A DNA stretch of 64,000 bases. It comes from Capsaspora owczarzaki ATCC 30864 (taxonomy: Eukaryota; Opisthokonta; Filasterea). The notes beneath the pieces were generated by a model. It saw nothing but the letters and a program-made list of their open reading frames with translations. It did no database searches and was not told the DNA's origin. The stretch lies in the NCBI RefSeq assembly GCF_000151315.2, contig NW_011887307.1, positions 210,460 through 274,459 of the forward strand, given 5' to 3'. This document shows, piece after piece, positions 55,660 to 64,000 of this stretch (positions are counted from its first letter, which is position 1; every line of letters begins with the position of its first letter). The position numbers and the translations under genes are program-made.

Positions 55660-57488
55660 ATGGACTCGACGCAAGGCACTGCTGCAGCCAACGCAGCGAC
55701 ACTGATGAGCCCGAGCAGCATCCACCATCGCACTGCTGCTGCTGCTGCTGCTTCAACTCATACTACAGGCACGAGTGGCGGAGTGATGACGGTGGGGAGT
55801 CCGCCATCCACCAGCATGACTGGCAGTCAGCTGAGCGGCTACGGCAATGGAGCTCAGCCAACGCACCTCACCCAATATCAATCATCATCATCATCATCAA
55901 CACAGCAACAGCAGCAACAACAGCAAAACCATTACTACATCTCACCGACGACGGGCTCGCTGACGACCGTCGTTGTTGGCGCTGCGCCAAGCGTTGCTCA
56001 CGTCCTGTCCAACTCGCCGTTCTCGCTCAACCACCAGCACTCGTCCGCATTTAACAGCTACAGTAATAACAACACCCACCATGGCACTGGCACTGGCAAT
56101 GGTGTTGGCGTTGGCGTTGGCGTTGGCAATGGAGCGGCAGGCTACAATGGAACTGCATTCAAATCCCTCGCTCATGCACTGCCCGACGGAGGCGACCCGA
56201 GCCTCGCTCAACAGCAGCAGCACCAGCTCCATCACCAGCAGCAGCAACATCAGCTGCACGGTGGTGGCGCTGGGTTGAGCTCGCCTGGAGCGGCCCAAGT
56301 CCGATCTCCCCCGCCATCCGCACCGTCTTCCAACCCAACGACCCCGCGGCGGTCGCTCACGCTGGTCGGACAGTCACTGTCACCGCTCATCATGTCCCCT
56401 GGCAGCAGCAGCGGGGCCAATGGCCAGGCCGCGTTTGCGGGCGTCCAAGCGCAGTCTCAAGCCATTCAGGCTGGTTCGTCGCCAGCACAGTCGCCGTGGT
56501 CCATCCGTCGAAGCTCCGTCGGGGGACGGTTTGGATCAGCGTCGACCGCGCTCACTGCCTCTCCGACGCCGAGGAAGGCGGCCATCGACGTCTGGTCGGA
56601 TGTCATGGTCGGCGATTTGGCCCAAGTCAAACTCGCCGTTCAGCAAGGTACGCGCATCAACCCCCTTGTGGTCGCTATGGTGCTAGAGATGAGCTGTTGA
56701 CACTGTGTATGTGTATGCGCATGGCATTGGGGCATCACTAAATCTCGTTCGTTTGGCCGGCGTTGGCATTTTTGGCACTTTTTTTTGTCGACAGGTTTTG
56801 ATGTCAGTTCGCGAGATTGTGCGGGGCGAACAGTGCTGCATGTCGCCGCTGCTGGAGGCACCACTGCACACCTCGATCTGCTGCAATACCTCATCAACTT
56901 TGTGCGGGACAATCCTGCAACGTGCGATCTGGTCAACTCCCAGGACGAGACCGGACAAACGCCACTGCACTTGTGCACTGCAAAACACGACATTGAGGGT
57001 GTCTTGTGTCTGCTCCACGGTGGCGCTGTCGTCAACGTTTTCAACAAGCAGCAACTGTGTCCACTCGATGTCAATCCTGCGCTTCGCAATATCATGCTCG
57101 AAAACATCCAAAAGCTGCCCGACTGGATTCCTGACGAAGCCGCACCCAATTGCCAAATCTGCCGATCCGCTTTTACTGTCATTAACCGAAGGGTAAGGAG
57201 TTTTACTTGCATAGTATTCAATCATTCGCCGTCATCTCTCTGGTTGTCAACAAAGCCCTGTCGATTTTTCCGCTTGTTTTTTTTTGTGTCGACTTGAAAA
57301 ACTCACTGAGCGCGCGCATTTTTTGCTGTGTTCGTTAGCATCATTGCCGGTATTGTGGTCGTGTTGTTTGCCGAGGATCTTGCTCGTCTCGCTTTATTCC
57401 GATTCTCAAGTTCGATATGAAGGACAAGGTTCGCGTGTGCTGCCAGTGTTTGCCCATCGTGAGCTTGAGCAACGAACACTGCAATTGA
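55660..57488 (+). CDS. Ankyrin-repeat FYVE-domain protein
   Basis: Predicted 511 aa from exons 55660-56647, 56795-57192 and 57339-57488. The first 310 residues are low complexity, with Ser, Gln, His and Gly/Val tracts. Ankyrin repeats (about 320-425) show GRTVLHVAAAGG and TGQTPLHLCTAKHDIEGVLC. A FYVE zinc finger ends the protein: WIPDEAAPNCQIC, then RRHHCRYCG across the exon 2/3 junction, VVCRGSCS and VRVCCQC. The basic R-R-H-H-C-R motif predicts binding to phosphatidylinositol 3-phosphate on early endosomes. The splice between CGAAGG and CATCAT precisely restores the RRHHCR motif, which supports the model. It shares a 292-bp divergent promoter with nicastrin. Not assigned to a named subfamily. 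Confidence 0.88.
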
Positions 57489-57610
57489 TATCGTAATACT
57501 GGATTTTAAAAATATTACAAATACACCAATGTACAAAAAGTCGTGCACTTCTGTCGCTTGCACATCACACAGAAACAGCGAAGCGTAGCACAACAACAAC
57601 CATAGTTGGC

Positions 57611-60445
57611 CTACGCTTGCCAGTTTCGTCGGTAGAAATCACCCAAATCCAAACACAAGAGCAGATTCTCGAGCGGAGTGACATCAAACCCGGACGCTGT
57701 CAAAGTACCGCAAGCTAGTCCCGTGCTCTGGTGAGGTCCCATGTCAAGTCATTGCCAGTCCACCTGCGCGATGCAACTTACCTGATATCAAATGCTGCAA
57801 ATATTTACGGAACTCTTGGTGCAAGTCTTGAATCGCCGCGGGAGAGGGTGGTTCGTTTTTGTGATTGATCACAAGCGAGCGGAACTGAATGACCATTCGT
57901 AAGAGAGAATCCAGGATTTTTAAAGCGGGTGCTGCCTCGGAAGAGACAAAACAGCTGGGCATCGAGAATACCCACTCCAAACAGTCAGTTTAAAACAAAA
58001 AAAAAACCACCAACAAAATGACCCGCATCACACACGAAAGCGACAACATTTCACACCTTCGCTCGCACGCCTGGCTCCAATCATGCACGAGGTCACGGAG
58101 AGCGTCAAAATGGGAAGTAAACAGCTTCAAATTTTGCTCAAACTGCTGACAGGTAACCTCCAGTAGTCGAGTCATGAAGAAAGCAAACAACGATTGTACA
58201 AAGTGCTGCAATTCGTAGTGCAGCATGCGCACGTCGTGCCGCACAGAAAGTCGCGCCTGCTGTTTTGAAGCGGCACTCTTGTTGTCGCGGGTAAAGCTGT
58301 GCTCTACGGAGCGGAAAAAGTCTGCACAGCGCGACATGCACCATCGGGCATAGTTCAGCTGGATGAGTAGTAAGCGACAGCGACTCAGCGCCATCATGAC
58401 GCTGTTGGTAAAGACCAGGTTGCAAGGCCAACCAGCACTGAGGACTAGTTCAATCCGAAGCAAGGCTACGAGCGGCGAGGCATCGCCCGTTTCGTAGGAA
58501 TGCATGTCGCTGAGCAAGCGCGGAGCTTGGACGGACAGGACACAACTTTGCCGAACTCGCTGCTCGGACAATGCACGAGATGGCGCAGTTCCAAATGCAT
58601 CATCGAGGCACTGCGCAAGAATAGCTGGCCGAAGTACATCGGGAGGGCGCGTTGTTGCGATTTCAAACAGCCGATTGAGAAGTGCCTCGGAAAAGTCAAC
58701 CTTCCGACACAAAACCAAGTCGACGAGCTGCGCTGCAACACGATCGAGGGAATGCTGGGCAAACATTTCGTGAATGAGGGCGATGTTGACCCGTTCGCCC
58801 CATTCCATCGCTGCCGTGACCACGGGGAGATACGGCAACAACAACGGGGCGTCGGAACCCTGAGGTGGAGTTGCGCTGCTCGAGTCCTCGAGTGCGTCAG
58901 TCCGACCGCCTCGAGCAATAGCGAGCCAGTCAATATCCGTGGAAATGGGCTTGCTCAACAATGCCGGTTCAATCACCGTGTCCAAGAACGAATTTGAACT
59001 ATCGGCATCTTCGAGTGGCCGCGCGGAGGTGGCAGCAGTAGCAGCAGTCTTGCCATGCCGGCTGTCGGGAGTTAGACTGAGCTGACGAAGGGCACCATCA
59101 GCAAGCAAGGAATGACGGCCGCGAGTCAGTCGCGACAGCAGCCGTATGCTTTTGCCCGATCGCAGAATTTGCGCACCAATCTCAGCCGCAAACGATGGCA
59201 GCCACACCTGGCCACTTTGCGCTTGACCCAAGTGGCCCAAGGTGACGCTGTGCGTCCAGTACACTTCGGATTGTGCTGCGCTGCCAGTTTCCGATGTCGC
59301 AAGCCCAAACTCTTGCAAAGGATCGGCCACACATCCACGGAAAATCCACTCGCTCAGAAAGTGCAAAAAAGGCCTGGACGCGGCACGCTCGAGCTCAAGC
59401 CGAGGGTTGGCGGTCGCTCCAGGCAGCTGCATGGCTCGAAGCAATAGAACATTGGTATAGAGGGCGCTCAGGACGGCACATCCCAATGGAGGCCATTGCT
59501 GGCGGTTTGTTAACAGTTGCAGCGCTGCCCGGCAGTCGTGGCACACCTGCTGAGTCTATCTCCGTTCCACAAACACAAGACAATACAACCAACGAATGAG
59601 TTCATGACAAATAAAGCGCCGAGTTTGCCCGTGGTGTGTTCAGAAGTTGCTACCTGTTGGAATAACGCGTGCATCGAGGTTGAAATTTTGAACGGGGTCA
59701 TGTCACGCCAGCCGGCGGCATGTTGCAGCCGTTGTAGCGACACGGCCTCAGCCAACCCAGCAATCTGCACATCTTCGGAATAATTGACAGCGCGGCCCAG
59801 CTCTGGATCGAGTCCGAAGGCGCGCAGCACCTCAGCACGTCGCCATTGGAGGAATTGGGCGACGGCCAACCCCATGGCTTCGACGGTCTGGCTTTCTCGA
59901 CGAGCCCTGGACGCACGTGCTACAAACTGCTCGAGGTACAGCACGAGCGAGCCATGGTTGAGGATTGGCTGGACGATTCCAGCGAACGCGCTGTCGCTGA
60001 GCCCTTCCAGTCGCACGGATGCGGCATTTGGGTCCTCATCATCATGACCCTCCGGCGGTGATGGCTGTGAATCAGAGCCCATCACCACCATCCCGTCCTT
60101 GATCCGTGATCGGGCGATCGGCATCCCCGGCGCTGCAGAAGCGAGTACAAAGCGCGGGAAGCCTTCATTCTGGCGCGAATTGGCGCCAAATTCAGCGCGT
60201 CCGTCCCTGTCGCTGTCGTTGCTGTCGTCGTCAATCAGGTCGTCAGCTGTGGAATGCCACGCAATGCGCACATGCAATGTCGGGATGCCAAGCAGGACGT
60301 GCAGGAGCTCTGCAGTCGCGTCGCCTGGGCTCAGCACGCGCGATCCCAGTGCAGTCTCAGAGTAGACGCTCGATCGGAACAAGAGCTCGAATCCGCGCGC
60401 TCCAGCCTCGCTCAGGAACAACGGAGCTGCAGCAGCCGCAGCCAT
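57611..60445 (-). CDS. Gamma-tubulin complex component, GCP5-like
   Basis: Spc97/Spc98-family subunit of the microtubule-nucleating gamma-tubulin complex. Exons 60445-59654, about 59555-58032, 57974-57782 and 57696-57611 give about 864 aa. The N-terminal domain has ELLHVLLGIPTLHVR, then FLHFLSEWIFRGCVADPLQEFG and LPSFAAEIGAQILRSGKSIRLL, the GRIP1 pattern (W-x-x-G-x-x-DP-EF and a-x-x-I-x-x-GKS). The C-terminal gamma-tubulin-binding half has WPCNLVFTNSVMMALSRCRL and LFAFFMTRLLEVTCQQFEQN, close to GCP5. Two boundaries are uncertain. The exon 2 acceptor is a run of three AGs (59546, 59549 or 59555). The exon 2/3 intron is only 57 nt if the frame-restoring donor at 58032 is right. GCP4 or GCP6 are the alternatives. 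Confidence 0.8.
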
Positions 60446-60937
60446 CGTTGGCTCACAATAATATCAACCAACCACGAACAATAGGAATAAGCCAAAATAG
60501 CCGCAGTGAGAAGAAGGCGGGAAACAAAAAGAAAAGGAAGCAGTTGAAATGGGGACTGAGCGTCTCAGAAGCGGTCGTGTGATGGTTTTTGTTTTGAAAA
60601 AACAAAGGAGAATTGGGGGTTGTGGGAATGGCAATATGCAGCACAATGACGATCCTCCAACGAAAAGGGGGGGGGGTGGCGAATTGGGGTCCTTTGTCTT
60701 TTCACAATGGAAGAGTTGATCCATTCAGTGACCCTTTCATACTGAGTTACCATGCACGATTTGAATGATCCCCTTTGTTCGCTCTCGTTCTCTCTAACAT
60801 TGAAAACCAACCCCCCCACTCTTATTTTGTTTACTCAGTCTTAGAATCTCAGTTTTCCCGCCTTCACTGATTCCTCCCTCGCCCTCGCCCTCGCCCTCGC
60901 CCTCGCCCTCTCCCCCTCTCGACTCTTACAATAACTA
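60446..60937. other. Divergent intergenic region, GCP5-like / AP-5 sigma
   Basis: 492 bp with a CTCGCC hexanucleotide repeat at about 60871-60910 close to the AP-5 sigma start. No gene is seen. Confidence 0.5.
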
Positions 60938-62304
60938 ATGGTGGTTGCCATTCTGCTCGTCAATGTCGCAGCAGAGCCGCCAGAGTGCGTCCACTTTGAG
61001 CGCTTTGACCGCGAGCTGACCTTTGCGTTGCCGCCGCTCGTTCTTCCTGCTGCTGCTGCCACCGCCGCCGCCGCCGCCACCACAGGCGCCAACCCTGTTG
61101 CTGGTGGTGGTGCTGTTGGCCATCGCGGCGTCGGCGGACTCGGCTGGGACGGCGCTTCGTCCGGATCGCCCATCAGTCAGCCGCTCTTCCCATCCTCATC
61201 CTCATCCTCATCATCCTCATCATCATCACAGCAACCTCAGCCCCAGATCCAGCTTCAGCAGCATCATCATCCTCATCCTCATCCACAGCAGCAGCAGCCG
61301 CAACAGGCGGTCATTGATTCCGTCGCCTCGCTTTGGCAGCAGCGCGTCGCTCTTGTCGTTCGTCGCGTTCAGGTAACCAACCACGCAGACACAGACACAT
61401 ACACGATACGGTGTATGGTTGAGTTTGTGGAGCATTCGTGGGGAAATTGATTCTGGGTTTCATTCTCTCACTCTGATCCTGAACGATTGTTTTCTGTGTT
61501 TCAGTCGGAGGTCGTCTTCCGAAGGGCGTGCTCGGCGTCGTCGAGTGGTTCAAGCGGCGGATTTGCAGGATTCTCAGCGGGCAGCGGTGCAGGCGGTGGT
61601 CAGACGAGCACTGCGGCTGAAATTCTGGGTGGATCAGCTCCCGAGTTTTCGACTGCCGACTCAGACAAGTAAGTCAAAGAGCTGGAACCGAAATAAAGTT
61701 GAAGAATTGTATTGTTTTGGGGTGCAACAAAGCCGCGCTCATCTCTCATTGCTGTGTTTGCAGACGCCGGGAGAAAGGATTGTTCTCGCTACCGGTCAGC
61801 CAGTTGTTTTTCGAGCCCAAGATTGTAGTATGGCAATGCATGGCAAGGTACAAGCCCTACTATGCTTCTCGAAGCTTCCTCCTCCCCATCAACCCACTCA
61901 TGCCCTCATTTTGCTTGCGTTTGACGGAATGGGTCTGTCCAACAGTCTCGCTTCCGTGTTGATTTTGGACTCGCACGAAAACCGCACTCTTGCTGGCTCG
62001 GTGCTGGCCGCCGTCACCTCCCGGATTGAGGATTTGTTCAAGAATGCAGCCATTCTCGAGCAACCGCTGGAGGTATAGCTAGCGGGTTGTTGTAGTGTGA
62101 TTGTATTTCGGGTCTGTTGGCCTTGCAGTCGCTCACCTCTCTCTCTCTCTCTCTCTCTCTGGCGCACAGGCTTTGCTCAAGCCAGAGGAGATTGGCGGCT
62201 TGATACACGAGTACATTCCACAGGGCCAGCTCTTGTTCATGAACACACGGGTTGCAAAGCATCTCAAAGACCGAGCAGACGAAGCGATTTCTGTCAAGTT
62301 CTGA
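60938..62304 (+). CDS. AP5S1: AP-5 adaptor complex sigma subunit
   Basis: Small longin-fold subunit of the AP-5 adaptor, which acts at late endosomes and lysosomes. Five exons, 60938-61372, 61505-61668, 61764-61847, 61946-62072 and 62170-62304, encode 314 aa. The N-terminus MVVAILLVNV is a longin start like human MVHAFLIHTL. The conserved core is spliced together as FEPKIVVW, then SLASVLILDSHENRTLAGSVL (human LGFALVLDAHENLLLAEGTL), and IHEYIPQGQLLFMN (human LTRFLPHGQLLFLN). A Ser/Gln/His/Pro-rich insert of about 100 residues (about 40-145) and a Gly/Ser stretch in exon 2 make it longer than the human protein (200 aa). The 98-nt intron 61848-61945 lies in a region open in another frame. It was chosen because it restores the family motif. 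A CT repeat fills the end of intron 4. Confidence 0.85.
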
Positions 62305-62568
62305 GCGGCAGATTTTTTTCTTTCTTGTAAACAGTACCATTTTTTTTCAAACCAACCTCCCCCATTCTGTCTTACTCTTGCGACGGTGAAGGAGAGGAAG
62401 AATGTTGGGTTGTTATTGAACTCAATACTCTGAATCCCCAACACTCTTTCAGCACTCAAACGATTCAATTCAAGCAATCCACATAATAATGTACAAATCA
62501 CGTCGGAAACGAGCCTTTCACCAACAGTCGGTTGGGGTTTTGCGCGGTCTCCAATTTCCAAATGCTGC

Positions 62569-63259
62569 CTAATGCACGGCGACTGGAGCGGGCGCGTTCG
62601 GTGGCGCAGTGCTTGCGTCTGAGTCGTCGAGCGCCGGCAAGTTGTCCTAATAACAATGCAACCCAAACCCCGACGAGCCAAAAAACCACAATAACAACCA
62701 CAACACAGTAAAATGCAATACAAAAGTGAGCAACACCTCATGACTCGAATGCAACGGTCGTGAATGAGTTTGTGGGTGAAAGTCGCACATGGGCAGCGCA
62801 TTGAAGCTCCGACACTCTCCACAGAGCACAGAGCAACGCAGCGCAATGTGTGCTGTGACTGCGGCCAAGACCAAACCCAAACTCAACCCCGGCATTGGGG
62901 GAAAAGAGGCGACAGCAGCAGCAGCGAGACTTACGGGGTTGAAAATGACCTTGACGAGCAGCGAGCAGCTCGGACACCGCGCCACGTCCTCACCGTCATG
63001 CAGCTCCTCCTGTTTTATGAGCAAAATAGCGAAGCAGCAAGGAATAGAACCAAAGCAACATGTCGTTGAGCGGGGGAAGTTGCGTCAGCACGAGTGCTTT
63101 TGACGTCATTCTGCGAACTCTGACTTCTCCGACACTCAGACTGTTGGTTACCAGTGTGATTTGGAACTTGTCGCCGCATGGGCACGGGTAAATGTAAATG
63201 CGGCTCTCGGCGTCGTACTCAAAGTCCTCAATCTCGACCTCGTCGTGGAAGACGCTCAT
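62569..63259 (-). CDS. DPH3: DPH3 / Kti11 CSL-type zinc protein
   Basis: Small redox zinc/iron protein that donates electrons in diphthamide synthesis on elongation factor 2 and supports Elongator-dependent tRNA modification. Exons 63259-63152, 63009-62935 and 62646-62569 encode 86 aa. It starts [16 protein letters not shown] and has [11 protein letters not shown] and [12 protein letters not shown], giving the four metal-binding cysteines (CxC and CxxC) and the CSL signature. The C-terminal 25 residues are Pro/Ala/Asp-rich and unconserved. Only 232 bp separate its start from that of the acyl-CoA dehydrogenase, so the two probably share a divergent promoter. Confidence 0.95.
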
Positions 63260-63491
63260 TGTTGCAACTGCTCAAAAGAAACAGAAAAAAAGTGAACTGA
63301 GCAGAGCAAGCGAACGAAACTCAGAATGGAAACAAAAAGTCAAAAGTGTGTTACACTAAACATCTAAGAAAGCAAAACAACGACTTGAACATTGGCGAGT
63401 GTAGAGACCCAGAGGGGAAAAAGAAAGCCAAGGGACGAAGTCTGCAGTCTTTTCATTTGTTCTCACATCGAGATCACCATCATCTGTCATC

Positions 63492-63838
63492 ATGCTGAGC
63501 GCTGCTGTTGGTCGATTCGCTGCATCTGCTGCCCCGCGCGTCGCTGCTGCACCTGCTGCTGCTGCTCTCCTGACGCGCTCGCTCGCCCTGTCTGCCTCTG
63601 CCTCTGCTAGTGCTGGTGCTGGTGCTGGTGCTGGTGCTGGTGCTGGTGCATCGCCGGCGGCTAATTCCCCCAAGGCCAAAGCGTCCTCCTCCGCCTCCGC
63701 TGCTGCTGCTGAAACGCACTCGTTCTGCAAGGCGCTCTACGGCGGCAAGCTGCTCGACACGAAGGTCTTCCCGTTCCCAACCACGCTCTCCAAGGACGGC
63801 AAGGAGACCCTCGACGCACTGGTCGAGCCTGTCGAGCG
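63492..63838 (+). CDS. Very-long-chain acyl-CoA dehydrogenase (VLCAD/ACAD9-like), first exon only
   Basis: Exon 1 of a gene that runs off the window. It opens with a mitochondrial presequence (MLSAAVGRFAASAAPRVAAA) and a pure Ser/Ala then Gly/Ala dipeptide tract encoded by GGTGCT repeats (63608-63652). Next comes SFCKALYGGKLLDTKVFPFP and LDALVEPVER, the N-terminal block of VLCAD/ACAD9 (FPFP followed by the GPV-R motif). The exon ends at CG|GTAACT in phase 2. The next exon probably begins in the last 60 bases, but I could not fix its acceptor. The catalytic domains are outside the window, so VLCAD versus ACAD9 is undecided. Confidence 0.78.
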
Positions 63839-64000
63839 GTAACTAACCGAACGAACAAACACAAACACAAAAGCCGAGATCGCTCCATTCACGTGTTTTT
63901 TCCTTGCCTCCACTTTGTTGTCTGAGAAACCGCGATTTTACATTGACGACTTTTTGTGGTTTTTTTCAAAAGACGTTCCAACCATTGGAAAGATTGGTGC

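Noticed and set aside
61699-62078. Open frame through 61764-62072 in a second reading frame as the main product of exon 3
   Set aside because: It lacks AP-5 sigma similarity. Splicing out 61848-61945 restores the conserved VVW...SHEN block in the expected phase.

Overview
The window is nuclear DNA of a compact, intron-rich eukaryote. About 21 protein genes and one tRNA gene occupy 64 kb, mostly as convergent and divergent pairs with a few hundred bases between them. Introns are short GT-AG introns, mostly 75-140 nt. The EF-1alpha protein carries the 12-residue insertion typical of opisthokonts. The gene set (KIBRA, nicastrin, BCAS3, AP-5 sigma, an EMI1-like F-box protein) fits a unicellular holozoan such as the filasterean Capsaspora. 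The lineage is an inference, not something I could test.

Layout, left to right: mitochondrial folate/FAD carrier (+); RNA polymerase I second-largest subunit (-); LRR-kinase A (-); ureidoglycolate lyase (+); a zinc-finger/TPD52-like coiled-coil protein (-); a very large KIBRA-like WW protein (-); EF-1alpha (-); fused aspartokinase-homoserine dehydrogenase (+); HAD-family hydrolase (+); tRNA-Gln (-); LRR-kinase-RING protein (+); EMI1-like F-box/zinc-binding protein (-); LRR-kinase B (-); a 705-bp inverted-repeat element; an unrecognised protein with a possible mitochondrial presequence (+); BCAS3-like protein (-); dyskerin (+); nicastrin (-); ankyrin-FYVE protein (+); gamma-tubulin complex protein, GCP5-like (-); AP-5 sigma (+); DPH3 (-); and the first exon of a very-long-chain acyl-CoA dehydrogenase (+), cut by the window end.

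Most of this is housekeeping: rRNA synthesis and modification, translation (EF-1alpha, and DPH3 in diphthamide synthesis), amino-acid and purine metabolism, and the endolysosomal system (FYVE, AP-5, BCAS3, nicastrin). No operon logic applies; neighbours look functionally unrelated, and several pairs share short divergent promoters.

The stand-out is a local family of three kinases that join ribonuclease-inhibitor/NLR-type leucine-rich repeats to a Pelle/IRAK-like kinase domain. All three have HLD in place of HRD in the catalytic loop (non-RD). In A and B each LRR is one 84-nt phase-2 exon within a unit of about 160 bp. A has 8 such repeats and B has 11. About 1.1 kb of the repeat array, introns included, is essentially identical between A and B, which lie 31 kb apart, while their kinase exons have clearly diverged. 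This points to recent gene conversion of the recognition domain. The third member adds a C-terminal RING finger. An innate-sensing role is my hypothesis.

Exon boundaries were placed by eye from GT/AG sites, reading-frame phase and family conservation. No transcript evidence was available.
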